NCBI GenBank assembly: GCA_026874595.1
Contig: CM049309.1
Span: 40,937,079-41,001,078 of the forward strand
Reading direction: 5' to 3'
DNA length: 64,000 nucleotides
From: Sipunculus nudus
Taxonomy: Eukaryota; Annelida; Sipuncula; Golfingiida; Sipunculidae
The notes beneath the pieces are model-generated. The model was not told the origin of the DNA, made no database searches, and was given only the letters and a program-made list of their open reading frames with translations. This document shows positions 12,303 through 23,388 of the stretch, one piece after another (within the stretch, counting starts at the first letter, position 1; the number at the start of each line of letters is the position of its first letter). A program made the position numbers and the translations under genes.

Positions 12303-13199
12303 ATATTCTGGATTCTCAACATCATTGTTTGGCTTAAACTGAATAAATACCAGACATGGTGCGAATACTTGGCAAATGTATATGAATATGAATATGAATA
12401 TGTACTCCATTATAAAATTTCTTGCATAAGAATGGGAATTCAGGTAAAAATGAAAGTATTTGAATACCAGTGCAAATACTTTCAAAATGTATTAATGAAT
12501 GCATTCATGAATATATTCTTTAATATTATTTTAATAATCATTTCAGATATATTTTATTTATAAAAAACATTTGATTCTCTTATTATTTTTAATAAAAATT
12601 ATATTTGGCACAATATTTGTTATTAAATTTTAATAAATAGTTAAACTCTTTATCTTATATGTGCTGCTTATCAGTTATATGGCCAAGTCAAAATCTGTAT
12701 GACAGTGGCACTCCATTTGTTAATAAAATAAATGAAATCAATCTCTTCCCTGTCTCCAAAGAAACTATCAAAATCATACATAAGCTTAACACTAACAACT
12801 CATAATACAGCTTATATTTATTTCCACACAAAACCAGCATGTGCCTCATTTAAAAATCATATTTTTTTATCTTATATAACAGCTGAGAGCTGTGACCCAT
12901 GTTTTTAATTGAGTCATTAAATAAACCCTTGAATAATTATGTACAAACAAAAAAATTTTCAATAAGAAATTTATGATAAACGCAAACCCTACGCAGAAGA
13001 TTATGTCCCATGTTGGTGCATTGGAATGACAATTTAACCTAGTTTATTCCTGGGAACTCTTTCATTGAAAATATTTTGAAAACATCCCTGGACCGTGTGG
13101 TATTGCTGCCCTTGATTATAAACAACGAACAAACAACAACCATGGCCCCCCACAGGGATGAGAATTTTGATGATTGCAAATTTTCTTGATTTAACGTTT

Positions 13200-13640
13200 C
13201 TGTGTAATGATGCAAAACCTTTTACTTTTTATCTCATGAACCACCACTCCAATCATTACCAAATTTTCTAAAGACATATTGATCACATGACTTGCATGTA
13301 GTTAAAATCTGCAGGTGGTGCCACCTCTGCTTATCTACTTTATGCGGTCCAAAATGGTCTTTTCCAATTTCCTTTAGATAAGTCTGTATATGTGAACACT
13401 TTATCCTTCACATCATTTGTAAGGATTTTTTGGAGCTTTGGAAATTCAGTGAATACTAACTCGAATAGATTTATTTTCAGACTGATGTTTCCACTGATCA
13501 TGAAATTTTCTGATGTTTTCATATATGGGGCAAATTCTTTACCCTTTAATTTCATGAAAAACTTGTCCCATCATTACCAATTTGTTAAGACATGTTAAAT
13601 CATTTCACTGCCATTTTTGCCAGAAGATGGCACTACCTGT
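13200..13640. repeat. Diverged internal duplication
   Basis: ATCATTACCAAATTTTCTAAAGACAT (13253-) resembles ATCATTACCAATTTGTTAAGACAT (13571-), and each is followed by AGGTGGTGCCACCT- or AGATGGCACTACCT-type sequence. This looks like an old repeat with about 320-bp spacing. Confidence 0.5.
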
Positions 13641-14404
13641 GGTAGCTTACTCTCTGTGAGGTGAAATTTTATTTTCTGTTTATTCCTCAATTAGTCAGAA
13701 AATTTTAAAATTTTAGCTTTCCCATCGTGTTCAACTGTATCACCAACCAAGGGAATTTAAATGTGTGTGACTGGAAAGATTTATTTTCAAAATGCCTTCT
13801 TCATGCCAGTCCAGATATTACTAATCACAAAGTTTTATGATTTCAGGTGTTTGCATTCATGATGTTTAATCTAGTACCAAATATCCCAGCAACAGCAGGA
13901 GCTGTTAGTTTAAAATGTTGCAGGCATATTTCTTGGCTGTAACCATGAAGCCACCCACTTTTGATAACCTGTCTTTTGGGGTCTATTGTTCAAATCTGTC
14001 CAATTTTCAATTTACATCCCGTAGTTCTCCCAGTTAACTTAATATCTGGTCATGCGTTTTCTTGTTTAAAATCCAGTATTTTGAATTTAAAAGGAGTTCT
14101 TGCCAAGGTTTGCTGGTTCCACACTTTCCTAGTTAAATACATGGTGGGGGATTATTTGTGCCTCTAAGCCCTTTATAATGTTTCATTTTTTCATCTAATT
14201 CGTAACCAGAGTATCCCGAGCTTAGGGATGATAAAATGTTTCTGGGAAATAGCAATTAATGGTATGATAATACTGATTTTGAACTCTGTAGTCAAAATAT
14301 AACATTAAATGAATTACTTAATTAAAATTGTAGAAAATTGTTTTCAGTGGGATGCAAGTCCAAAGAGCTTTCTTCCATTTTTCCATCTTTTCATTCTCTA
14401 ACAG

Positions 14405-14710
14405 GATGGGAGACTTCAGAGTGGGGACCATATACAACAAATCGGAGAGGTTAATGTGCGGGGGATGGGGTCTGACCAGGTAGCTACAGTGCTGCGTCAG
14501 TCTGACAGACTGGTGCGCCTTGTGGTGGCTCGTGGTGTTACTGACCCCAGCGCTCCACCAAACCCCCATGGCCCCGTCATTCCCATGGCCAACCTTGATG
14601 AACATCTGAATGAGGTACAGAGGCTGATCATACAAGAACAAGACATGGAACGAGAGATGGCCCAGGACGGACAGGGTAGCTCTGTGTACAGTGAAGCTGA
14701 GGTGCATCAG
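14405..14710 (+). CDS. MPDZ: Exon: C-terminal half of PDZ2 and PDZ2-PDZ3 linker
   Basis: This 102-codon exon, phase 0 at both ends, follows ctaacag and ends CATCAG|gtgggt. Its first 40 or so residues complete PDZ2: [18 protein letters not shown], then helix B ([11 protein letters not shown]) and the last strand ([11 protein letters not shown]). The first residue of helix B aligns with Ser rather than the His of class I PDZ domains, as in human MPDZ PDZ2. The remaining 60 residues are linker: a proline-rich stretch, then a charged, probably helical segment ([12 protein letters not shown]...[10 protein letters not shown]), then Ser/Glu-rich residues. That helical segment has no obvious match in my recollection of the vertebrate linker. 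Confidence 0.95.
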
Positions 14711-14733
14711 GTGGGTACATATTTTGTAATTAT

Positions 14734-14885
14734 AATCTCAAAATAATCTCAAAGCATTCTCTTATCACAGGGTAATCTCAAAACTCCTGCAGAGTGTACT
14801 CTCAAAAGTTATTTTGGAATTGCTTGTCATCACAAAATAATCTCAAAGCTTGTAATTACTTTTTTTATTCATGTGTAATCTCAAA
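14734..14885 (+). repeat. Cluster of AATCTCAAA motifs just downstream of a donor
   Basis: The 9-mer AATCTCAAA occurs exactly five times (14734, 14745, 14774, 14839, 14877), with a variant ACTCTCAAA near 14799. The first is 24 bases after the donor of the PDZ2 exon. Spacing is irregular, so it is either a decayed tandem repeat or a motif cluster. Confidence 0.85.
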
Positions 14886-15089
14886 GTATCTTCTCCCAGA
14901 AAGAGTGAGAGAGAGATAGATTTAAAGTTAACTCAGAAATAGATTATCTGCTTATTTAAAATAAATGTCACTTCTGTTTACTGTTTCATTATATTTGAAA
15001 AAAACATCATGCAGACCCAGAGATCTTGATATTTACAGATACATAATATAAATATTTATGATCATTTGAATTAGGTAGTTGATAGATAA

Positions 15090-15973
15090 TAGTGGTGGGC
15101 CGATCATCGAGTTTTATCAAAGTCAGTCGGTTTGCTGCCACTTTCAAGCGCTCGATTATCAAAGGCAACGATCGATTTCATCATAATAATGATTGTTTTC
15201 TTTTCAGAGTGCCTTTATGTTATAGGCAAAAATGATTCTTCCATTTTTACCACATTCCCCGCTTCATTTAATGAGTCTGTATGTAACTGAGTATGACACG
15301 GTAGATGCGAGAAGGGAGGACTTATTAAACTTATTATCTGTGAACTCGCAGGGAGCTGCAGAATTAGCGGAGAGTTTTCTAACAAAAATATACATTGCAA
15401 AGTATGGGCGGGAGGGCGTTAAAAAAACTCCATATATTCTCCAGGTCTATGACAATCATGCGAGATTCTCTTAGAAATAATCTATTCAACCCATGCCAGG
15501 TGCCACTGTTTAGGCCGTCCTTAAAAATTTCTTTGTCAGGGCTAACCCGGCCGGTCGAGTATTTGGGTTTCAGCTGGAATTTTTTTGGACTAGTCTGCAA
15601 TTTTTTTTGGTATGATCTGCCCCAAGTGCACCTAGGCCCGTAAAATCTGCCTTCATGTGCTAGAAAAACAGCTTCTTTATAGCCCAAACATTGTTAGATG
15701 CTCTTAAAGTCCATTATGAAAGATATTACCCGATGTTGCCAATCGTTCAATTTTATCCTTAAAATTAGTCTTTATATATATACGTTGAAGGATCGTTACA
15801 CTCGTGCACAAGAGGAGATTACCTGCCAGGGAAACGTAGGTACAGTTTCACAAATGATTGCATATTTCTTTGATAATTGCATATAATTGTCTGAACCGAT
15901 AAATAATCGATCATCCTTCGGTTTGCTGAAACCGATGATCGATTATGAAAAAAGGAACCGACTCCCACCACTA
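15090..15973. mobile_element. Non-autonomous hAT-type DNA transposon with target-site duplication
   Basis: The 884-bp element begins TAGTGGTGGGCCGATCATCG and ends CCGACTCCCACCACTA, forming short terminal inverted repeats (TAGTGGTGGG/CTCCCACCACTA). It is flanked by near-identical 8-bp direct repeats, ATAGATAA (15082-15089) and ATAGATCA (15974-15981). TAGTGGTGGG-like ends and 8-bp duplications are typical of the hAT superfamily. CGATCATCG-type subterminal motifs occur at both ends. The open frames inside (15232-15474, 15379-15687 minus) lack recognisable transposase motifs, so I call it non-autonomous. Confidence 0.85.
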
Positions 15974-16067
15974 ATAGATCATTGTAAAAAAAGTGAGTGC
16001 CTGCCAGCTGAGTGCCATGACTCGTGGGTCACTTGTGTACAAAATCAGTTGCAGTTTACATTTTAAG

Positions 16068-16403
16068 TACAATAGAGTGTTGTTTTTCAAAAAAAAGCTT
16101 GGCAGAAAGGGTTTTTATTCAGATAAACAATCATTCAGATAAATGATTCACAATGATTGCCAAACTGCTGCCAAGTACCAGACTTTACCAGACAGACACG
16201 AATTACTGTTGCTAGTCCAAAATAAATGTTGACAATAGGATTTGTGTCAGGGTTTTAATCATTTAAATCAATTTTTCATGTTAACTATATTGAATTGCTT
16301 TTCATACTTCTATCGTTTGGATTTCAGATAAATTGTAAAAATTTTGGTTCTCATTTTTCAATTTCATATAAACAATTTTTTGGATAAACAGTATTCTACT
16401 GTA
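16068..16403 (-). mobile_element. MITE with TACAGTA ends, copy 1 (reverse)
   Basis: The 336-bp element has terminal inverted repeats TACAATAGAGTGTTGTTTTTC and, reversed, TACAGTAGAATACTGTTTATCC. Its reverse complement aligns with the copy at 27513-27897, including GAGAACCAAAATTT. The ends and flanking TA suggest the Tc1/mariner/pogo group. Confidence 0.78.
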
Positions 16404-16537
16404 TATGAATACATAAATTGGGGGGGATGAAATTGCTACCCTTCTAACATGTCTAATCTCAAACATTTGCATATCCCAGTATTATGATTTTGAGGTTTTT
16501 TGATTACTTATAATTTCCTGTATGTCTGTCATCACAG

Positions 16538-16658
16538 CCTCCAGCAGAGACAGGTGACCTAGATCCTCGTGATGTGGAGTTATTTAATGTGGAGCTTGAA
16601 AAAGGAACATCGGGCCTGGGTATTACCATTGCAGGCTATATTGGTGAAAAAACTGCAG
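16538..16658 (+). CDS. MPDZ: Exon: start of PDZ3
   Basis: The exon begins after tcatcacag and ends ACTGCAG|gtaagt. It is 121 nt long, entering in phase 0 and leaving with one extra base. It reads PPAETGDLDPRDVELFNVEL and then the PDZ binding loop GTSGLGITIAGYIGEKTA. Vertebrate MPDZ PDZ3 has the very similar GLGITIAGYIGDKK here. The leftover G joins the first two bases of the next exon as Glu, giving KTA-E-ELSGIF, which continues the domain. It is too short to appear as a long open frame and was found by family motif and splice sites. Confidence 0.93.
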
Positions 16659-17192
16659 GTAAGTGTCTTATCCTATACAGTTAGCTGATGTTACTTTTGA
16701 TTTATTAAAACTTTGGAGCACCTGGCTCATGGAGCTTTTCTGCAGGGAGTGTTGGGCAAAGACGTGGGAAATAAAAACCAAAGAGTTGTCAGTAATGCTG
16801 ATGACTGCCCTCATATGAAGAATTGATTTATAAATATGAACAAACTTAAGTTGATTTGTTTTTCCAAATATTATAAATTCCTTCAAAAGCCCTGTTTCTA
16901 GAGAACACAATGGGAAAAAAACATGAAATATCAGATTTATAGTCCTCCTGTAGATTCAGATGATGAAAAAAAATATGAAAGTTTCATCTGAAGTATAGGA
17001 AAAGGGATATGAAAATGAAACTCGCACAGACATTATAGCAGCTGGTGTTAACATGTGTGGCTGACCCAGCCTTTTAAAACTGCACTTGCTTTGAGGTGCT
17101 TTGTGCACTGATTCACTCCATAATAGTCTAATTCTTAGAAAATACCAACTCCAAGTAGGCATTAGGGTCATACAGTGCTGCTCTCGTGCTCC

Positions 17193-17485
17193 TGACTGTT
17201 GACAGACTAAGACACGCTTGGAGGCCATAACATATGCTGCTCATTCAAAAACAAACAAACATAAAGACAGTGACACTCTTAGTAGATTAAACATATACAG
17301 CTTGTTCAAATACAAACAAATGTAAATAGGATTTTAATGTTAACAATCTTGTTAAAATTCTAAATTTGACTGTTAACAGACTAAGATGCACCTTGAGGCC
17401 ATAACATATACAGCTCATTCAGTTACAAACAAAATTTAAAGTAGGATTTTGATGTTAACAATGTTGTTAAAATTCTAAATTTTGA
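17193..17485. repeat. Degenerate tandem repeat, about three partial units
   Basis: TGACTGTT(G/A)ACAGACTAAGA, GAGGCCATAACATAT and GCTCATTCA occur near 17193 and again near 17367. ATTTTAATGTTAACAATCTTG near 17331 matches ATTTTGATGTTAACAATGTTG near 17445. The overall spacing is about 175 and 115 bases. Confidence 0.75.
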
Positions 17486-19583
17486 CCTAATGTAGTTCAG
17501 ATTCATGAAGGATACCCTTTTATGCCCAAATATTATAAGTAACCTTGTTTATACCACAAAATCAATTATAAACTGTTGGTCTGTACTAAAAGTATAGAGA
17601 TTTATATGACAGGATTGAATTTAGACTGATCATTTCCTGTCTACATTCCAATAAACATCTGTAAAAGCCAGTTAACTCCAAGGGACCACCCCATACCTCA
17701 ACACAGCAAATTTTAGACACAAGCTGATGATACTTGGCAATAATATTTAATGATTACTTATAGATATGATTATATTTTAAATATCAACCTGACTTAAGAC
17801 CAGTTTAACATAAGAACTGTGTATACAGTGAATTAGAAAAAAAGAACTAGGTGATGGTGTGTAGTATGGATAAAGAAACCGGTGTCGTCTTTTTTGTTTA
17901 ATTGAAGTGTTCACATGACAGAGCAGTTCGTAACAGGTGGTGTGAATAATACACGAGCCAAGTGCTCTTGTGACTTTATTTTTTGTCAGTGCCAGAATAA
18001 TTAAAGAAATTTTTTTTAAACATGGCATTACATGACTTTAAGGTTACTACCAGCTTTCCCTCAGTAGAAAACGAGTTATTGGAAAATTGTTCTTTTTAAG
18101 CAGGAATGTACATCAAATGAATTTTACAGTTTGGTCTTCATGCATTTTAAACCAGTGTAAATTGGAAACAGCTTTGCCTTGCTGCATACGAAGCCCAAAA
18201 ACTGCATCTGGAAATGCCAGTGTTACTAAGCACTGGTAATACAGAGTGAATGTTTGGATAATGCAAGAAAAGCTATCCTTGTGAAATTTGGTACTTTAAT
18301 TAAATGTTAAAATCTTTACTAGGACACAGATGCTGAGGCGCACACTCATGAGGATGCTGACCGAGCTAACTCAGTAGCTTTCATGCCCTGTTAACCAAAA
18401 GAGATGGATAAAAAAAGAAACTTTCAACTTCATTTTAGCAGTGGTTGGGAAATAAAACTCAAGTAATTGAAAATTGTCAACCAACTTTTTATGTCATTTG
18501 GATAGGTTCTTGTCTATTTTTTCAGTGGAAGTTGTCTGACTTAGTGTAAAAATAAGATATGACAATAAATTCTGATGCAACAGTATATGATGGTCACAGG
18601 TGAGAAATCAATGAACTTACACTTAGATTCCGGGTTAAAACAAACAATTCAGTAACCAAACAGGTGTTTGAGAGTTTTTCTGTTGGGGGTGAATTTCAGC
18701 TGCTTTCAGTTCATTCACGCATATATTTTTCTTTCATTTATATTTGATTTTAAATATTATCATAAATAATTTGTTAGGAAATATCAAGATATTGAGATAA
18801 ACGTCATTCAAGTAGGTCACTTTTTGCCATAAAGCTAGGTTTTAAATGGATTTTCTTCTACACCCATATGACCCAGCTAATGAATATTCATGAGTGCACA
18901 ACCAGTTTGTCACATGTTTTGGTGTGTGAGGCAAAGGCAATTAAAGATGAGAAGGAGGGCTTCACAAGGAAATTGGTTTCCACAATACTGATGCGATAGA
19001 AGCAATTATTTCCATGGATGGTCCCCCACATGCATATGAGAGGATTCACTAATCTGGCAGGTCTGTCGTGTTTGCTAAAAGAACTTCCTGTTGGTGGTTT
19101 CCTTGGAAGAATAATTTTCCCACAACTCAAGATTATGATCCAGAAATTCTTTTGTATTATTTTGAGAGTTGTTGGTTTTCTTGGAAAGTGAAGTGTCTGA
19201 GTTCAGCTACATGACCTGTAGATGGTGCTGTCATCATTATAATCTTTATATATTGGAAGCAAATGCTTAAAATGCAGGCAACTGTAGAGAAACAATTTTC
19301 AACTTAATCCAGAAAGATCACAAGCAAAGGTTGAGAATTTTCAGACATTATATTTATTCATCTGTTCATATCAACATGATGTAATACTTCAGGAAGGGAT
19401 GGGGGGTATGTTTTTGCTGGCATTGGTCTTTTGGTCTGTTTGTCTGTCTGCTAGTAAAATTACTCAAAGAGTTATTAACAGGTTTTGATGTAATTATCAG
19501 GATAGCTTGGCAGTGATACAAGGAACAATTAATTGTATCCGCCAAAACGAAGTTTTGCGGATACTATGTTTTTGACCAGGTTC

Positions 19584-19605
19584 CGCCGCCGCCGCCGCCG
19601 CCGCG
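19584..19605. repeat. CCG trinucleotide run
   Basis: About seven CCG/GCC triplets within the left part of the Helitron-like element. In the minus strand they give a poly-Gly stretch in a spurious frame. Confidence 0.9.
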
Positions 19606-19756
19606 TTCGTTTCCGGAGAACTCCTCTGAGACTACTGGACAGATTTTTCCGAAACTTACACAAATTATCGGGTCACATGTGAACTGGTGCCTAACCAAGT
19701 GACCTTGACCTCTGACCTTTCGTCTCTGCCCAGCGTCCGTTTGTGCGTCTGTTTCC

Positions 19757-21140
19757 ACACATAAACCCATATATCTCGGGAACCGTTTGACCGATCCAGA
19801 AAAAAATTTTACACAAATGTAGCCCTGGGAAAGCTTTTTAACATACACAACAAAAGGTGGCGCCACCTGCAACCATGTTTGCACAGTGTCCATCTGTTCA
19901 TCTGCCTGGGGTTAAAATCACTCATATCTCTGCAGTGGTTTGACTAATTCACCTAAAATTCGGCATGCATATACATCCTAGATAGCTTTCTCCATTTTGT
20001 GACAGGTGGCGCCACCTACATTCACGTTAACGCTCCAAACATAATCCCATATATCTCGGGAACCATTTGACCGATCCGGAAAAATTTTTTACACAAATGT
20101 AGCCCTGGGATAGCTTTATAACATACACAACAAAAGGTGGCGCCACCTGCAACCATGTTTGCACAGTGTCCATCTGTTCATCTGCCTGGGGTTAAAATCA
20201 CTCATATCTCTGCAGTGGTTTGACTAATTCACCTAAAATTCGGCATGCATATACATCCTAGATAGCTTTCTCGATTTTGTGACAGGTGGCGCCACCTACA
20301 TTCACGTTAACGCTCCACACATAATCCCATATATCTCGGGAACCGTTTGACCGATCCGGAAACAAATTTTACACAAATGTAGCCCTGGGATAGCTTTATT
20401 ACATACACGACAAAAGGTGGCGCCACCTGCAACCATGTTTGCACAGTGTCCATTTGTTCATCTGCCTGGGGTTAAAATCACTCATATCTCTGCAATGGTT
20501 TGACTAATTCACCTAAAAATCAGCATGCATATACATCCTAGATAGCTTTCTTGATTTAATGACAGGTGGCGCCACCTACATTCACGTTAACACTCCACAC
20601 ATAAATCCATATATCTCAGGAACAGTTTGACCGATCCGGAAAAATTTTTTACACAAATGTAGCCCTGGGATAGCTTTATAACATACACAACAAAAGGTGG
20701 CGCCACCTGCAACCATGTTTGCACAGTGTCCATTTGTTAATCTGCCTGGGGTTAAAATCACTCATATCTCTGCAGTGGTTTGACTAATTCACCTGAAATT
20801 CGGCATGTGTATACATCCTAGATAGCTTTCTTGATTTTATGACAGGTGGCGCCACCTACATTCACGTTTATGCTGCAGACATCCAAGCTCATATCTCGGG
20901 AACCGTTTGACCGATCCGGAAAAAAATTTTACACAAATGTAGCCCTTGGATAGCTTTATAACATGAACAAAAATGGTGGCGCCACCTGCAGCCATTTTTG
21001 CACAGCGTCCATCTGTTTGTCTGCTGTAGGATAAAATTACTCATATCTCTGCAGTGGTTTGACTTTTCCACATGAAATTTTGCATGTGTATATATCTTGG
21101 ATAGTTTCTCGTTCAAATAACAGGTGGCGCCACCTTCAAT
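19757..21140. repeat. 281-bp tandem array, five units, two palindromes each
   Basis: The phrase CATATATCTCGGGAACC(G/A)TTTGACCGATCC recurs at about 281-base spacing (near 19769, 20049, 20329, 20609, 20889). Each unit holds two AGGTGGCGCCACCT palindromes, at 19855, 20004, 20135, 20284, 20415, 20564, 20695, 20844, 20974 (one mismatch) and 21122. Spacings alternate between about 149 and 131. Units are very similar to one another, and the last is more diverged. Confidence 0.94.
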
Positions 21141-22930
21141 CATGTTTATGTGGCAGAGATCCATTCTAATATTTAACACGTGTAACTCTATATCCCCTTG
21201 CCACTCAATCAGTGCCTTACTTCACCCGTCCTTCTCTGATTTTGGCGGATACACGTAGTCGCTTGTCGACTACCCGTATTCTAGTTAAATTTTAGGGGTG
21301 ATCTTGATCGCCATCTGGATCCAGGAATTTTTTAAGGAAAAAATGCTGCATTTCTGACAATGCCATTTGGGGAAGTAATGAGCTGCCTTGATGGAGGTCT
21401 GCGCTCTCTGACTGCAAATTTGTAGTTGATTCTGTCAATGCCCTAAAGCTATGTAACAACAAAATGTTCCAGCCATTTGATTGTGAACTCTGTATCAGAT
21501 TTGTGTTCTTATTAGATTTATTCACTGGTTAATCTCAGCAAGACTTCTTGATTCTGTATTTGCCCTAAAACTTTGAAAACTTTTTAAACAACAACAACCC
21601 TAAAATTTCTAATTGGCTTTATAAACAAATCTGTTCCAATCATTTGAAAATGTGTAAAATTATTTATCATTTTAATTAAACAGTAACCTATGTTAAGTGG
21701 TTATTTCTGGTTAGTGACCTTAAGATGGATGGGCAGGATGGTGGAGTGTGCAGTCGGACACAGCTGCAGCCGTATGACACCAATTTCAAATTAGATCTAG
21801 ACCCACAGCAGCAGTAGTTTTCTTAGATCAAGGGCAGCCCTTCAAATGCCTACATCCAATTAAGTGACATCTTCCTCTCCGCTGCCTCGCCTGTGTTAAT
21901 TCACTGGCCTGGAGCAAGAAGATGCAGCCATTACTAAGTCCCGTTAAATGTTGCAATGGAAGCTTTAAATGAGTACAAACATGAACACCTCAGTGCAGCC
22001 AGGCGCAGGTAAGGTAAAGCGGAGGGATCCGCAGCCTGTCATAAAGGCATCATCATGTATTATTCTGGCTTCCGAGTTGGGGTCCCAGGGAGTTTATACA
22101 TAATGATATCCCCGCCAGAGAGCTAGTTACAAGTCTACTTAGGGCATGGACAGTCTTGAGGGAATGTAGTGTGAAATATTTATATTTGTGTGCTTATGTT
22201 GATAGTTAATCAGTAGGCCTGTCACTGCCATGCCCAGCACCCCTGGGGCTCAGACAGTTTAAGCTTAATCACTCTGCATTACCAAAGGTGTAATAAGCCT
22301 CCAGGGCTCAAGGTCTCCCATTCTTCTCACAGGAACACCTGAGGTTTTTGTATCACACGTTACACAGCTGTGTCCTGGAGAAAACTTAAACCCTTTGTGC
22401 ATTTTGTACTAGTTTGTTTGAAGCTGATCCAAACCTTTTGTACATTTTGTACCAGATTGTTTGAAGATGCTCCCACAGTTCACACTGCATTTATCAAGGC
22501 TGTAGCAATATGTTGAATTTACAATGCTTATCATCAACACCAGTGATTAATTACATCGTAGTATATGCTTGAGGTTGACTGTAATTATGACATTGTTAAC
22601 TTACAGATCCAGTGAAATCTTTTTTGTATGGTATTCTGGTTTTACAAAAATAGAAGCTCCTTTCTAATCATCCATGAAAGCAAGCTTTCAACATTCAATT
22701 ATAATTTAGCTATTTCTGGCTTTGAATGCATCACTGATACTAAAGCTAGGTTAAAAAAAAAACAATTTCCTGATGTTGTTGATTAGATCTTATCTCCCAA
22801 GAAGACAGGCAAGGAAGAAATTTTCAATACTCCTTCTCCTTTGTCAAATTTGAATTTAGTATGATTTTCCTATGAAATATCCAAATTTATTTTTGTAATT
22901 TTTTTTTAATTGAGCAAATGAAAAAAAATA

Positions 22931-23192
22931 TGGTTCTCAGGCACCGCCCTTGTCAAATTTAACCCCCTGCATAAAAAATTTGATTTTGATTTTCATCTTT
23001 CAAGAAGGTAAAATAATACAATTTTGATTGTATTTTCTTTGTTATGTAGTGCTTTTTTCATGTTTAGCAAAAAAATTCTGTTATTATCATGCTTTTCCTG
23101 ATCATGTGACTTTTTTTATCGAAACATACAAAGAAAAGGTAAAAAAAATCACCCGCCCACACTGATTTATGAAAAAAGTGCTTGAGAACCAT
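22931..23192. mobile_element. MITE with GGTTCTCAGGC terminal inverted repeats
   Basis: The element opens TGGTTCTCAGGCACC and closes GCTTGAGAACCATA, giving an inverted repeat of about 11 bases (GGTTCTCA(G/A)GC). It lies about 105 bases upstream of a PDZ3 exon. A diverged relative in the same orientation begins near 54624. Superfamily unknown. Confidence 0.7.
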
Positions 23193-23296
23193 ACCTTTTT
23201 TTTTGGCCTTAGTTGTTTGTAAATATTTCTTCACAAAGTCTGTTGACAAATGTATATTCTGCTACCCTAATATGAGATGTATTTTTTGTGTTTCAG

Positions 23297-23388
23297 AAGA
23301 ACTTTCAGGAATATTTGTGAAGAGCATAGCAGAAGGAAGCGCAGCAGCTGTTGACAGTAGGATACAAGTCAATGATCAAATCGTGGAG
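23297..23388 (+). CDS. MPDZ: Exon: central part of PDZ3
   Basis: This 92-nt exon follows tttgtgtttcag and ends GTGGAG|gtagat. With the base carried from the previous exon it gives 31 codons: EELSGIFVKSIAEGSAAAVD, then SRIQVNDQIVE. These are strands C to D and helix A of PDZ3, matching the SGIFVKSI...DGRIQ.GDQI pattern of MPDZ PDZ3. The donor falls at IVE|VDG, the same position and phase as the PDZ4 intron at LLE|VNG. The frame stays open 78 codons into the intron, so retention would add an unrelated tail. Confidence 0.94.

Larger units (their letters stand above)
7184..14404 (+). other. Intron within PDZ2 (7.2 kb)
   Basis: Phase-0 intron between PAGVAEK and DGRL. It starts with the 57-bp minisatellite (to about 7990), then carries dispersed repeat fragments around 8.48-9.75 kb, a 103-bp tandem duplication at 10.22-10.43 kb, a palindrome-headed repeat at 10.93-11.35 kb, a C17 run and a diverged duplication at 13.2-13.64 kb. 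No coding exon seen. Confidence 0.85.
14711..16537 (+). other. Intron between PDZ2 and PDZ3 exons (1.8 kb)
   Basis: Phase-0 intron. It contains a cluster of AATCTCAAA motifs just after the donor, an 884-bp hAT-type element (15090-15973) and a 336-bp MITE (16068-16403). About two thirds of the intron is accounted for by these three. Confidence 0.85.
19535..21284 (+). mobile_element. Helitron-like non-autonomous element with internal 281-bp array
   Basis: The left end has GTATCCGCCAAAAC, which pairs with GTTTTGCGGATAC directly after it and also with TTTTGGCGGATAC near the right end (21240-21252), so these are subterminal inverted repeats. The right end has a 7-bp stem-loop GTAGTCGcttgtCGACTAC (21255-21273), then seven bases, then CTAG followed by T. 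A hairpin just before CTRR-T is the textbook Helitron 3' terminus. Subterminal inverted repeats and internal tandem units are known in Helentron and bivalve pearl-type derivatives. No Rep/helicase coding is present. The left boundary is uncertain because a clear 5' TC start was not identified. Confidence 0.62.
16659..23296 (+). other. Intron within PDZ3, first (6.6 kb)
   Basis: Phase-1 intron. It holds a degenerate repeat at 17.19-17.49 kb, the Helitron-like element with its 281-bp array (19.53-21.28 kb) and a 262-bp MITE ending about 105 bases before the next exon. 17.5-19.5 kb and 21.3-22.9 kb show no recognisable gene or repeat. Confidence 0.85.

Noticed and set aside
15232-15687. Possible transposase fragment inside the hAT-type element
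   Set aside because: Neither frame shows the C-terminal dimerisation motifs or zinc-finger pattern expected of a hAT transposase.
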